Positions 1 to 9,246 of a DNA stretch of 64,000 nucleotides are shown here, in pieces. Within the stretch, counting starts at the first letter, position 1, and every line of letters begins with the position of its first letter. The notes under the pieces were generated by a model. The model had not been told where the DNA came from. It saw nothing but the letters and a program-made list of their open reading frames with translations, and searched no databases. Made by a program: the position numbers and the translations under genes. The stretch spans positions 124,001-188,000 of the forward strand of contig NZ_FNQY01000001.1 of NCBI RefSeq assembly GCF_900107765.1. The letters are read 5' to 3'. This DNA comes from Arachidicoccus rhizosphaerae. Its GTDB lineage: Bacteria; Bacteroidota; Bacteroidia; Chitinophagales; Chitinophagaceae.

Positions 1-1
1 G

Positions 2-664
2 ACCATTTTCAGCGACGGCAGCGCGCAGAATGCCGGCATTTTAAATAAGCTCTTTTCCGCAGGCAAGCGGCTGCTTGCCGGTGAAAACCTGTTTATGACG
101 GCCTATACCAATATCTCGGCTCCGGGTCAGAAAAAACATGTAAGTTTTGCGGCGCCCTATCCCGGCAAAATAATCCCGCTGGACCTTTATCAGCTGGGAG
201 GCAGGATCATTTGCCAGAAAGACGCGTTTTTATGTGCCGCTAAAGGCGTCTCTGTCAGCATTGAGCTTCAGCGCCGCCTGGGGACCGGTCTATTCGGCGG
301 TGAAGGCTTTATCATGGAAAAACTCGAAGGAGACGGCATGGCCTTTATGCATGCCGGCGGCCATATCGTAGAGAAAATATTAACGCCGGGCGAGCGATTA
401 AAAGTGGATACCGGCTGTATTGTAGGCTTTACAGGTCAGGTCGATTATAATATTGAATTTATCGGCGGCATCAAAAACACGCTATTTGGCGGAGAGGGCG
501 TATTTTTTGCCACTTTAACCGGTCCGGGCAAGGTCTGGATCCAGTCACTGCCGGTCAGTCGTCTGGCCAGCAGAATCCTCGCATACGGGACTTATAAACA
601 AAAAGATGAAGGCAGCATATTAGGCGCCCTTGGCGGCTGGCTGGATGGAGACAACAGCAGATAA
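2..664 (+). CDS. AIM24 family protein (TIGR00266-like), 5' end cut by window
   Basis: The reading frame is already open at base 2, so the gene starts before the window; the first internal ATG is at 95 but coding sequence clearly precedes it (it reads GENLFMTAYTN across that ATG). The glycine-rich beta-sheet repeats FGGEGF-MEKLEGDG and HAGGHIVEK, and the ending GSILGALGGWLDGD, are typical of the AIM24/TIGR00266 family, a double-stranded beta-helix fold of unknown biochemical role (the yeast homologue is mitochondrial). About 220 residues are visible, close to a full family member. No signal peptide can be judged. It is followed by 130 bp without an obvious terminator before the sigma-factor gene. 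Family assignment is good; function is unknown. Confidence 0.85.
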   Translation, partial: TIFSDGSAQNAGILNKLFSAGKRLLAGENLFMTAYTNISAPGQKKHVSFAAPYPGKIIPLDLYQLGGRIICQKDAFLCAAKGVSVSIELQRRLGTGLFGGEGFIMEKLEGDGMAFMHAGGHIVEKILTPGERLKVDTGCIVGFTGQVDYNIEFIGGIKNTLFGGEGVFFATLTGPGKVWIQSLPVSRLASRILAYGTYKQKDEGSILGALGGWLDGDNSR

Positions 665-794
665 CTCATTTTCAAACGCATATTAATCATACTCCCATAT
701 ACTTCAATGCGGTCTATAACCTTATAAGTCAGCATAGAAGCACCAGGGGGTGGCATCATGATATCATAGAACTATAGAGCCCAGGAAGATCAAG

Positions 795-1379
795 GTGGAT
801 CAACATTCAATTCCGGATAAATTACAGATACTGGCAGCGGTCGCGGCAGGCGACCAGCTTGCCTTTAAAAAACTGGTTGACCTTTATAGTGACCCGTTAG
901 GCCGTTTTATTGCCGCCATTACCAAAGACCATGGCCTGGCAGAAGAAATCGTGCAGGATGTCTTTTTAAAAATATGGCAAAACAGACAAACCCTGCCTGA
1001 AATCAAAAACTTTCACGGCTGGCTCTTTGTCATTGCCAAACATCAGGCGCTCAATGCGCTTAGAAACGCTTTGGTCATTCACTATGATTTACAGACCCCC
1101 CTTTTCCAGCTAACAGATTCGAATGATTCCATAGAGCAACTGCAGGAAAAAGAACGCCGGCTGTCCCTGCTTGAAGCAGCCGTCCAAAGCCTGCCCAGTC
1201 AACAGAAAACCGCCTACCTGCTGAGTCGCAGAGCTGGCAAATCTTATAAACAGATCGCCCAGGAAATGGAGTTATCGCCTCAGACGGTCAAAAAATACCT
1301 GCAACTCGCTACCGGTCATATTATTAAATATATTGAGGCCGGCACCACTTTAACTTTATTTGCACTTTTTGTAAAATAA
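795..1379 (+). CDS. ECF RNA polymerase sigma-70 factor (FecI-like)
   Basis: A 194-residue extracytoplasmic-function sigma factor of the Bacteroidota type that is paired with FecR. Region 2 (about residues 10-90) has the usual DxxAxxxLxDxY and EEIVQDVFLKIW motifs; region 4 (about 130-180) has LPSQQKTAYLLSR followed by a helix-turn-helix (YKQIAQEMELSPQTVKKYL). The start is a GTG at 795, preceded by AGGAAG at 783-788, which suits a ribosome binding site; no earlier in-frame ATG exists. The tail ends in a short hydrophobic stretch, as in many relatives. It lies 71 bp upstream of the fecR-like gene and most likely directs transcription of the downstream susC/susD pair when released by the anti-sigma factor. 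Confidence 0.93.
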   Translation: MDQHSIPDKLQILAAVAAGDQLAFKKLVDLYSDPLGRFIAAITKDHGLAEEIVQDVFLKIWQNRQTLPEIKNFHGWLFVIAKHQALNALRNALVIHYDLQTPLFQLTDSNDSIEQLQEKERRLSLLEAAVQSLPSQQKTAYLLSRRAGKSYKQIAQEMELSPQTVKKYLQLATGHIIKYIEAGTTLTLFALFVK

Positions 1380-1450
1380 TTAAATTTTTATACCCCTTTT
1401 TTTAACGAATGGTGTCATATAGGTAGAGACACTGTTAAAAAAAGCGGAAA

Positions 1451-2671
1451 ATGGAGCCAAGTTTAGACATCTTATTACAAAAATGGTTGGATGGCCGGCT
1501 ATCTAAGCAGCAGGCGGAAACCCTGCTTGATTACAGCCGGGATCCCGCACTGCGTACGGCCTTTGACGCATGGATGGAACTGCACTATAATGAGCAAATG
1601 AGTGCAGCAGGGTTCTTTTTTTCAAAAAGACAGAAAAAGGATATTTATGCGTACGCCTTGGGCAGGACGCCAGATCATCCGGCAAGTCCCAGCCAGGCGC
1701 CGGATGATCTGGCAAAGCCCTTTGCTTTTGATGCTGAGCAGGTTCAAAAGCAGGTTCAAAGGCGCAAAAAGTCAAAACGGCTGTGGCGGGCGCTGGCCGT
1801 CATTACCACGATCAGCTGCCTGACCTTTCTTTTCTATAAAATAAACCGTCCTCCGGCCAGCGTAACGGCTGACACCGGGCACGGCTCTTCCGGTCAGGAT
1901 ATTACAGCTCCCAAACTGACTGCCCCCACCATCAGCTGGGGCGTACAGGGCCAGGCCCTGCACCTGGACCAGGCCCTGAAAGAACAGGCTACCCGTGTCA
2001 AAAGAGCCGCTGACGGACGGCTGGTCTTTTTAAAAACATCTGCGCTGGCGCCCCCTAGTGACATCACGGTTCCTAAAGGCTCCAGACCAGTGCATATCCA
2101 GCTTCCGGACAGCTCTGAAGTCTGGATCAATACCGGTTCCACCCTTAGTTTTCCAGGAGATTTTGCGCCGGATAAAAGAACAGTCCGGCTCACCGGAGAA
2201 GCTTATTTTGAGGTACGTCACAAGGACAAACAGCCTTTTGAAGTCCTCCAGGAATCCAACTCCGTTCTGGTACTGGGCACCCATTTTAATATTAATGGAT
2301 ATAAGGATAACGGACAAACCAAGATTACGCTGCTGGAAGGACTCGTGGAAGTAAATCACCATTCCTATCTTCACCCCTTAGAACAGGCTGCCATCCGAGA
2401 TGGCAATATTCAGGTGCGAAGGGACATTGATCTGCAGGAGGTCATGGCCTGGAAAAACAATCAGTTCTATTTTAACGGGACCTCGGCCGAAGAGATTTTA
2501 AAACAGCTATCCCGGTGGTATAATATTGAAATTGTGTATAAAAGTCAAATACCCAAGGGTCATTATTCCGGTATTATCAGCAAAGACAACAGCCTCTCTC
2601 AGGTCTTATCCATTTTAGAGACCGGAGGGATAAAGTTTGAATTACATCAAAAAGCGCTCTGGATCTTATAA
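1451..2671 (+). CDS. FecR-family anti-sigma factor with DUF4974 C-terminal domain
   Basis: A 406-residue single-pass inner-membrane regulator. The cytoplasmic N-terminal part (about 1-110) is the sigma-binding region, a membrane segment spans about 112-131 (LWRALAVITTISCLTFLFY), and the periplasmic FecR beta domain covers about 200-310 (SSEVWINTGSTLSFPGDF, LTGEAYFEV, VLGTHFNI-Y). A DUF4974 domain (about 330-406, with the SRWYNIEIVY motif) closes the protein. In this family the periplasmic part contacts the STN domain of a TonB-dependent receptor and passes the signal to the ECF sigma factor. The gene sits between the sigma gene (795-1379) and the STN-bearing SusC gene, which is the standard three-part arrangement. 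Several overlapping ORFs inside it on both strands are shadows. Confidence 0.93.
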   Translation: MEPSLDILLQKWLDGRLSKQQAETLLDYSRDPALRTAFDAWMELHYNEQMSAAGFFFSKRQKKDIYAYALGRTPDHPASPSQAPDDLAKPFAFDAEQVQKQVQRRKKSKRLWRALAVITTISCLTFLFYKINRPPASVTADTGHGSSGQDITAPKLTAPTISWGVQGQALHLDQALKEQATRVKRAADGRLVFLKTSALAPPSDITVPKGSRPVHIQLPDSSEVWINTGSTLSFPGDFAPDKRTVRLTGEAYFEVRHKDKQPFEVLQESNSVLVLGTHFNINGYKDNGQTKITLLEGLVEVNHHSYLHPLEQAAIRDGNIQVRRDIDLQEVMAWKNNQFYFNGTSAEEILKQLSRWYNIEIVYKSQIPKGHYSGIISKDNSLSQVLSILETGGIKFELHQKALWIL

Positions 2672-2805
2672 ACTAAGACTTGATTTAAATTTTTCAAAGC
2701 CCTGAAACAATAAAATGGTCGGAACATGGCAGTGTTCCGACCGGCCTCGGGCTTATTGGATAAACATCGCGTATTTATTTTTTAACCCAAAACTTGATCA
2801 AAAGT

Positions 2806-5800
2806 ATGACAAAGATTTTTAACCTTGTCTGGCGAAAATCCAGACACAAAATCTGGCTAAAGATGCGACTTACCACACTCCTTGTAGTGGCCTGCTGTAT
2901 GCAGCTCAGCGCCAAAGGCGTTGCACAAAATGTGTCTATCAAAGCAAAACAGCTGACGGTAGCTCAGTTCATCCGGGAAATCCACCGTCAAACAGGCTAC
3001 CAGTTCTTTTTTAATGATGATCTGATCAAAAATGCGCCGGACATCAAAACCGTTCCGATGGTGAATGTGCCGCTTGAAGTGGCCCTGAAAAACGCCTTTG
3101 CCCATCAGGATTTTTCTTATAAAATAGTTGAGAAAACGATTACATTATTACCGGAAAAAAAGCAGGAACCTACTGAATCTCAAGCAGCTATTCAGCCTAA
3201 ACCCTGGCGCCTGACCGGCACTGTAACCGATTCCACAGCAAAGGCCTTGTCCGGGGTATCCGTCAGGCTTGCGGGAACAGGCAAAGGAACCATCAGTAAC
3301 GGCTCCGGCGCCTTCTCCTTATTTGTCAACGAGGGCGATGTATTGGAGTTTTCCTATATCGGGTACAAAAATATATCCGTCACGCTGAATAGTGAAGCGT
3401 CCTACACCAGTGGCCTGCATATTACCTTACAGGCAGATCAGGCCAGTAGTTTAAACGACCTGGTGGTCGTCGGTTTCGGGAAGCAGAAAAAAATCAATCT
3501 GACCGGAGCGATTTCACAGATATCAGGCAAAGACCTGGAAAACAGGCCGGTCTCTAATATCGGTCAGGCTTTGCAGGGATTAATGCCCAATGTCAACATC
3601 AGTATTGCCAACGGAAGCCCCAATACAACACCCAGCATTAATATCCGCGGCGGTACTTCCTTTGCCAAAAACAGCAGTGGCGATTTTGAAATACAAACAG
3701 GCAGTCCTTATACTTTAGTGGATGGCATACCGATGGACATCAGTCAGGTAAATCCGGAAGACATAGAAACGGTTACCGTCCTTAAGGACGCGGCCTCATC
3801 GGCCATTTACGGGGCACGCGCCGCCTATGGCGTCATGCTGATTACAACCAAAAAAGGTACCCACACCGAAAAACCAGTACTCAGCTATTCCAATGATTTT
3901 CAGTGGAACAGGCCGGCTGCCAGACCTGACCTGCTGAATGCCTATGAGATCCAGCAGGCATCTAATGACGCCTATGCCTTTACTGGTCAGAGTGTGCCTT
4001 CTGACCAGGTCACCAAACTGGAGGCTATTAAAGCCTACATGGCGGACCCTGTGCATAATTCCCCCTATATCATGAGTGTGCCTGGCAACGACTCCAGCTC
4101 CATCATCTGGGTAGGCAACCAAAACCCTTATGATGAGGCCGTCAAAAGCGCCACCCCTATGATGAAGCATAATCTGAGCATTTCCGGGGGGTCAGAAAAA
4201 ACGACCTATTACGCCTCCGTCAGCTACCTGGGTCAGCAGGGTATCTACAAGATGAATACAGACAAGTTCCAGCGCTATAACGCCAACTTCAATCTAAACA
4301 CCAAGGTTACGAACTGGTTTTCCATGGAGTTTAAAACCAACTATTATAACACGCAGTACAAACAACCCGTCTATCCTTCCGGCAAAGGCGGCTGGTGGCG
4401 CGCCCTGGCCCAGGAACCGGGACGTAATATCAATATGCCATTAAAAACACCGGCTGACGCTCCTTTTGGCATGGGCGGCCTGTATACGGATAACATTTTA
4501 TCCTTTATGGATTACGGATCCTTAGACCAGGATAATACCGAGAATCTTCTACTGGCTGCCTCTCCTACCTTTCAGTTAACCAAAGACTGGAAAATTAAGG
4601 GAGACATCTCCTATACTTCAAACAATTACCGGGGCAAAACCATTATACCGGAACTCGACAGGGTGGAGAACTCATGGCTCAATACGGATAATGTATATAC
4701 CAGTCCCAGTTCAGTTTCCAAAACCTATAATCATTTTAATCAATACCTGATTAACCTCTATTCTGATTATTCTTTCAGCAAAGGCGGTCATAATCTATAT
4801 GGCCTGGTGGGTTTTAATCAGGAATGGTACAGTTATGATGAACTGGATGGCAGCGGCAATGATATTATTACCCCCGAAGTTCCGGCCATTGATCAGACCA
4901 CCGGAGAGCGTACTGCCAGTGATGGGGTCTCTTCCTGGGCTGTACGGGGCGCGTTCTACCGTTTGACCTATAATTATAAGGGGAAATACTTACTGGAGTC
5001 CAACGGCCGCTATGATCTGACCAGTAAGTTTCCGACGGATTCCAGAGGGAAGTTCTTCCCCTCCATCTCCGCCGGCTGGCGTATCGGCCAGGAGGGCTTT
5101 ATGCAGGGCTTAAAGCCTGCACTTACCGACCTTAAACTACGCGGTTCATATGGTAGCATCGGCAATCAAAATGTATCCAATTATATCTATATCCCATCCT
5201 ATGGGACGACCGCTAAGGTTTCCCAGCTTTTTGATGGCAAACGCCCGGTGGGCGTCTACCCTCCGGGTCTCGTAGACCCAAATATTACCTGGGAAACTGC
5301 AGCGACCCTTGACTTTGGTATGGATATGACCCTTTTTAATAAACTGGACATCAGCTTTGACTGGTATAACAGAACAACCAGTGATATCTTAGTAGACGGC
5401 GATAAATTTCCGGCCGTTTTAGGCGCCGCATCGCCTACTAAAAACTCCGGTGAATTAAAAACGGTCGGATGGGACCTGACAGTCGGATACAAGGACAGAA
5501 CAGATTATGGACTGAACTATAGTCTGAACTTTGTGCTGTCAGACTATCAGACAGAAATCACCAAATTCGACAATAACCCCAATATGCTGTTGAGTACCCT
5601 TTATGTGGGTCAGAAAATGGGAGATATCTGGGGCTATCAATCAGTAGGCATCTTTCAAAATCAGGATCAGATCGATAAGGCGACCAGCCAGAAGTTAATA
5701 AATTCCGGAGTCTGGTATCCCGGTGATATGCAGTATGCCAATTTAAACGGAGATTCTGTTATCAGTGGCGGAGCCGGTACACTGGCCGATCACGGAGACC

Positions 5801-6285
5801 GGCGCATCATCGGCAACAGTACGCCCAGGTATCAATTCGGGCTCAACTCCAATTTTTCCTGGAACGGCTTTGACCTCAATATCTTCTTCCAGGGTGTGGG
5901 CAAAAGAGATGTCTATATCAGTGACAACTTATTCTGGGGCGCCATTGCCGGCGGCTCCGGCACCAGAGAAGTCTATGAAAATTCCTGGACCCCTGACAGG
6001 CCCAGCGCCCTGTATCCGGCTTATAGAAACGCCAGTAAAAACATCATTACGCAGACCCGTTTTTTACAAAACGCCGCGTATATCCGGCTTAAAAACCTGA
6101 CGCTTGGCTATACCCTGCCTCAAAATACGGTCCGCAGGTTAGGCCTGCAAAAAATCAGGGTATATGGCGCCGCCTATAACCTGTGGCAATACAGTAAGGT
6201 GCCGGACATTTTTGATCCTGAGCTGTTAAGCGCCAACTATCCTATGATTAAATCCCTGGCGGTTGGTCTGCAGGTGAACTTTTAA
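2806..6285 (+). CDS. SusC/RagA-family TonB-dependent outer-membrane receptor with STN domain
   Basis: A TonB-linked outer-membrane transporter of about 1159 residues. After a signal peptide (MRLTTLLVVACCMQLSAKG, ending near AQ) there is an STN domain (about 45-115, with LTVAQFIREIHRQTGYQFFF), a carboxypeptidase-regulatory-like beta domain (about 135-215, with GTVTDSTAKALSGVSVRL and IGYKN), the plug (DLVVVGFG to the IETVTVLKDAASSAIYGARA motif) and a C-terminal 22-strand type barrel ending in LAVGLQVNF. The STN domain marks it as a transducer talking to FecR (1451-2671). A TTG at 2794 would add four residues; the ATG at 2806 is preferred, and an ATG at 2860 starts the signal peptide proper. The substrate is not evident: no glycosidase lies nearby. 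Confidence 0.93.
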   Translation: MTKIFNLVWRKSRHKIWLKMRLTTLLVVACCMQLSAKGVAQNVSIKAKQLTVAQFIREIHRQTGYQFFFNDDLIKNAPDIKTVPMVNVPLEVALKNAFAHQDFSYKIVEKTITLLPEKKQEPTESQAAIQPKPWRLTGTVTDSTAKALSGVSVRLAGTGKGTISNGSGAFSLFVNEGDVLEFSYIGYKNISVTLNSEASYTSGLHITLQADQASSLNDLVVVGFGKQKKINLTGAISQISGKDLENRPVSNIGQALQGLMPNVNISIANGSPNTTPSINIRGGTSFAKNSSGDFEIQTGSPYTLVDGIPMDISQVNPEDIETVTVLKDAASSAIYGARAAYGVMLITTKKGTHTEKPVLSYSNDFQWNRPAARPDLLNAYEIQQASNDAYAFTGQSVPSDQVTKLEAIKAYMADPVHNSPYIMSVPGNDSSSIIWVGNQNPYDEAVKSATPMMKHNLSISGGSEKTTYYASVSYLGQQGIYKMNTDKFQRYNANFNLNTKVTNWFSMEFKTNYYNTQYKQPVYPSGKGGWWRALAQEPGRNINMPLKTPADAPFGMGGLYTDNILSFMDYGSLDQDNTENLLLAASPTFQLTKDWKIKGDISYTSNNYRGKTIIPELDRVENSWLNTDNVYTSPSSVSKTYNHFNQYLINLYSDYSFSKGGHNLYGLVGFNQEWYSYDELDGSGNDIITPEVPAIDQTTGERTASDGVSSWAVRGAFYRLTYNYKGKYLLESNGRYDLTSKFPTDSRGKFFPSISAGWRIGQEGFMQGLKPALTDLKLRGSYGSIGNQNVSNYIYIPSYGTTAKVSQLFDGKRPVGVYPPGLVDPNITWETAATLDFGMDMTLFNKLDISFDWYNRTTSDILVDGDKFPAVLGAASPTKNSGELKTVGWDLTVGYKDRTDYGLNYSLNFVLSDYQTEITKFDNNPNMLLSTLYVGQKMGDIWGYQSVGIFQNQDQIDKATSQKLINSGVWYPGDMQYANLNGDSVISGGAGTLADHGDRRIIGNSTPRYQFGLNSNFSWNGFDLNIFFQGVGKRDVYISDNLFWGAIAGGSGTREVYENSWTPDRPSALYPAYRNASKNIITQTRFLQNAAYIRLKNLTLGYTLPQNTVRRLGLQKIRVYGAAYNLWQYSKVPDIFDPELLSANYPMIKSLAVGLQVNF

Positions 6286-6346
6286 AAGGCAAAAAGCCAA
6301 ACAAAATTTTAAAAACTGATTTCTATAAAGTATAAACGAATTGATC

Positions 6347-8137
6347 ATGAAACGACATTTTATCACCGCTGCTCTGGCTCTTTTAGTGCTTGGCAGCTGC
6401 AATAATAAATTTCTGGAAAAATATCCTGAGGACAAACTCAGCGATGCCACTTTCTGGACCACGGAGCAGGATTTAAAACTCTATTGTAATGACATTTATC
6501 CCGACTACATTGTAGGCTTTGGATACGGATTTGGAGATGCAACTGTCAGCCCTTATGGCTATACCCAGGCCGCGGTTGTCTATGGCGATGTCATTACCGA
6601 TAATGCCGCACCCAGCAGCTATTCACTGGTGGCGGCCAATGAATATATCGGGTATCTGACAGGCGCCTCGGGCAGTGGCGGCTGGAACTTCGATAATATC
6701 CGCACCTTAAATCTTTTCCTGGAAAACTTCAGAAGAGCAGCCATCCCTACCGCTACTCAAAACATCTATGGTGGAGAGATTCTTTTTTTCAAAGCCTGGG
6801 ATTATTTTAAAAAGGTAAGGTTATTCGGAGATGTTCCCTGGCTGACTAAAACACTCAATATTGATTCCCCTGAACTATACGGCCCCAGAACTCCCAGAAA
6901 AGAGGTGATGGACTCCGTTATGGCCTGCATTGATACGGCCATCGCCTGGCTGCCATCTAAAACGGAGGCAGATTACCAGACCGACAGAATCAGCAAGGAA
7001 ACAGCCCTGTTTTTAAAAATGCGTATTGGCCTTTATGAAGGTACCTATCGTAAATATCATAAGGACCTGAACCTGGACGGCACCTCCTTTTTACAAGCCT
7101 GTAAGGATGCATGTGAACAGTTAATGGGGGATGGCTATAGCCTGTACAGCACCGGCAAGCCCAAGGAGGATTACTTTAATCTCTTTGCCCAATACACTTA
7201 CAAGGGCAATCCGGAGATTATCTTATCTAAGGAGTACGATGCCACCCTGGAGCTGGGCGTGGCTTTCAGCCGCTATTTTGCCCAGAACCTCCGTCACCGC
7301 TTCGGCGTTACCCGTAATCTGATGGACGCCTATCTGTGTACGGACGGTAAACCCATTAGCTCCAGCAGCGTATTTCTAGGCAGGGATTCTATTCAGGAAG
7401 AGTTACAATTTCGTGATCCGAGACTGAGTCAGACCGTAGCCAATTTTGGCACCTATGACCTGGCCACCGGTGTGATGGGTGCAGACAATGCCCCACGCCC
7501 CAATATACCAGGGCTGTCAGGGAATGCCTGCCCTACGGGATACCGGCTGGCCAAATGGTTTTTGAACGATCCTGAGGACTGGAACCGCGTCACCAACGGG
7601 ATGCAGGCAGCGCCGATATTTCGGTATGCAGAAGTCTTACTGGATTATGCGGAAGTAAGTTACGAGCTGGGGCAGGCAACACAAGCGGTCATTGACGGCA
7701 CGATCAATAAGCTTAGAGACCGGGTCGGTATGCCGCACTTAGACATCAGCAGTATTGCCGCAGACCCCGTGCTGGATGGCAATTACGCTAAATATTGCGG
7801 TTATACGCCAGCACCACTCCTCAGAGAGATCCGCAGGGAAAGAAGGGTAGAAATGGCCTTTGAAAACACACGCTGGGATGACCTGATGCGCTGGAAAGCC
7901 GGGCGTTTTTTAGAAATTCCGGTAGAAGGAATGAAATTTGTCCAAAGTCAGTTCCCGACCGTCAAAGTGAACAGCGATATCTATTTAAGTACAGATGGAT
8001 TTATTCTGCCTTATTACAAGACACTCCCCGGTGGCAGAACCTTTGATGAGACCAAACAGTATCTTTTCCCGATTCCTATTGAAGATTTAGTGCTTAATAA
8101 AGCGCTCACCCAAAACCCGGGCTGGAAAAGCAATTAA
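6347..8137 (+). CDS. SusD/RagB-family nutrient-binding outer-membrane lipoprotein
   Basis: A 596-residue SusD-like surface lipoprotein. The signal peptide ends in a lipobox (ALLVLGSC), putting the lipidated cysteine near residue 20. Typical SusD features follow: an early FLEKYPEDKLSDATFWTTEQDL segment (seen around residues 23-45), TPR-like helices in the middle, and the C-terminal RRERRVEMAFENTRWDDLMRW motif before the closing LFPIPIEDLVLNKALTQNPGW. SusD proteins cap the SusC barrel and bind the glycan or other ligand. The start is the ATG at 6347; a TTG six bases earlier is less likely. It lies 61 bp behind the susC gene and is followed by a terminator, so sigma, fecR, susC and susD form the whole unit. 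Confidence 0.93.
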   Translation: MKRHFITAALALLVLGSCNNKFLEKYPEDKLSDATFWTTEQDLKLYCNDIYPDYIVGFGYGFGDATVSPYGYTQAAVVYGDVITDNAAPSSYSLVAANEYIGYLTGASGSGGWNFDNIRTLNLFLENFRRAAIPTATQNIYGGEILFFKAWDYFKKVRLFGDVPWLTKTLNIDSPELYGPRTPRKEVMDSVMACIDTAIAWLPSKTEADYQTDRISKETALFLKMRIGLYEGTYRKYHKDLNLDGTSFLQACKDACEQLMGDGYSLYSTGKPKEDYFNLFAQYTYKGNPEIILSKEYDATLELGVAFSRYFAQNLRHRFGVTRNLMDAYLCTDGKPISSSSVFLGRDSIQEELQFRDPRLSQTVANFGTYDLATGVMGADNAPRPNIPGLSGNACPTGYRLAKWFLNDPEDWNRVTNGMQAAPIFRYAEVLLDYAEVSYELGQATQAVIDGTINKLRDRVGMPHLDISSIAADPVLDGNYAKYCGYTPAPLLREIRRERRVEMAFENTRWDDLMRWKAGRFLEIPVEGMKFVQSQFPTVKVNSDIYLSTDGFILPYYKTLPGGRTFDETKQYLFPIPIEDLVLNKALTQNPGWKSN

Positions 8138-8169
8138 TAAAACCCGATATTCATACGGAATAAAATAAT

Positions 8170-8214
8170 TGACCCTCCGCATCTATTACCAATAGGCGGA
8201 GGGTCATTTTTTTT
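8170..8214 (+). terminator. Intrinsic terminator after susD
   Basis: An 11-bp perfect stem (TGACCCTCCGC at 8170-8180 with its complement at 8196-8206), a 15-base loop and a run of eight T's (8207-8214). It closes the sigma/fecR/susC/susD unit. Confidence 0.9.
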
Positions 8215-8307
8215 GAGCCCCCTGTATTGTAACGCAGGTTTTTTAAAAATAGTTGTTTTAACTACGATATCCGTTGATTTGACTAATGGTACCCTGTCTG
8301 CTCTTTA

Positions 8308-8315
8308 TAATTTTG
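8308..8315 (+). promoter_or_regulatory. Putative -7 element for the SDR gene
   Basis: TAATTTTG matches the Bacteroidota -7 consensus TAnnTTTG exactly, 31 bases before the ATG at 8347. No convincing TTG sits at the expected -33 distance, so the call rests on the -7 box and its position. Confidence 0.45.
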
Positions 8316-8346
8316 CCTTATCAAATTAATCTTTAAAAATTCAAGA

Positions 8347-9183
8347 ATGAAAACAAATAAAGTATGGTTCGTTACAGGAGCGTCTAAGGGTCTGGGGCTC
8401 GCCTTATCCAAGGCGCTGCTGGCAGCGGGCTACCCACTGGCAGCCACCTCCAGAAATAAGGAAGGCCTTAAGGAAATAGGGGGAGCCTCCCCTGGTTTTT
8501 TGCCTTTGGAAGTGGACTTAACAGATGAGCGCTCCGTTAAAGAGGCTGTTGAAAAAACAGTGGAAACATTCGGGCATATTGACGTCGTTGTCAATAATGC
8601 AGGCTACGGTCAATGGGGCACACTGGAAGAATTAACTCAGGCAGAGATCCGCCGGAATTTTGATGTCAATGTTTTTGGGGCCTTAAATGTCATTAAAAGC
8701 GTTATGCCGTATCTGCGGGATAAAAAATCCGGTCATATAATAAACATTGCCTCCACAGGCGGTTTTGTCGGCACCTTTCCCGGGTTCGGTATTTACATTG
8801 CCACCAAATTTGCCCTCGTCGGCCTGACGGAATCCTTGTCGGCAGAAGCAAAAGAGTTTGGCATTCAAGCGACCATTGTCTATCCGGGATATTTCCGGAC
8901 CAACTTTTTGGAAAAAGGCTCTATTATGCTGCCAGGGCGGCAGATTGAGCAATATCAGGCCGCCAGGCAGTCCGGGAAATGGCATCTGGAAGAGATGAAC
9001 GGGAATCAGTTAGGAGATCCCCAAAAAGCGGCCACCGCATTTATTCAGTTAGCCGAAACAGCGGAGCCGCCCTTACATTTTTTTATGGGAAGCGACGCTT
9101 TCCAATTAGCGCATCAAAAAATCGACTTACTGCAATATGAATTAGCCGCCTACGAATCCCTCACAAAATCAACAGATTTCTAG
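8347..9183 (+). CDS. Short-chain dehydrogenase/reductase (SDR) family oxidoreductase
   Basis: A 278-residue classical SDR. The NAD(P)-binding motif TGASKGLG is at residues 11-18, the NNAGYG motif near 83-88, the catalytic serine lies in IASTGG near 135 and the YxxxK motif is YIATK near 148-152. The N-terminal lysine-free loop followed by SRNKE suggests an NADP preference, but this is weak. Family members of this length are annotated generically as oxidoreductases; the substrate cannot be told. A hairpin terminator follows immediately and an AraC-type regulator gene is 63 bp downstream on the same strand, a common pairing in which the regulator may control the SDR gene. Confidence 0.9.
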   Translation: MKTNKVWFVTGASKGLGLALSKALLAAGYPLAATSRNKEGLKEIGGASPGFLPLEVDLTDERSVKEAVEKTVETFGHIDVVVNNAGYGQWGTLEELTQAEIRRNFDVNVFGALNVIKSVMPYLRDKKSGHIINIASTGGFVGTFPGFGIYIATKFALVGLTESLSAEAKEFGIQATIVYPGYFRTNFLEKGSIMLPGRQIEQYQAARQSGKWHLEEMNGNQLGDPQKAATAFIQLAETAEPPLHFFMGSDAFQLAHQKIDLLQYELAAYESLTKSTDF

Positions 9184-9195
9184 TCAGCAGCTAAG

Positions 9196-9228
9196 GCGAT
9201 AGGATCCTGGCGATTCTATCGCTTTTTT
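9196..9228 (+). terminator. Intrinsic terminator after the SDR gene
   Basis: GCGATAG (9196-9202) pairs with CTATCGC (9216-9222), extended by wobble and A-T pairs inside, and is followed by a run of T's. It separates the SDR gene from the AraC gene. Confidence 0.8.
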
Positions 9229-9230
9229 TA

Positions 9231-9238
9231 TAATTTTG
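9231..9238 (+). promoter_or_regulatory. Putative -7 element for the AraC gene, giving a near-leaderless mRNA
   Basis: TAATTTTG (TAnnTTTG consensus) ends eight bases before the ATG at 9247, so the transcript would have almost no leader. It directly follows the T-run of the SDR terminator. Confidence 0.45.
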
Positions 9239-9246
9239 AATAGACA

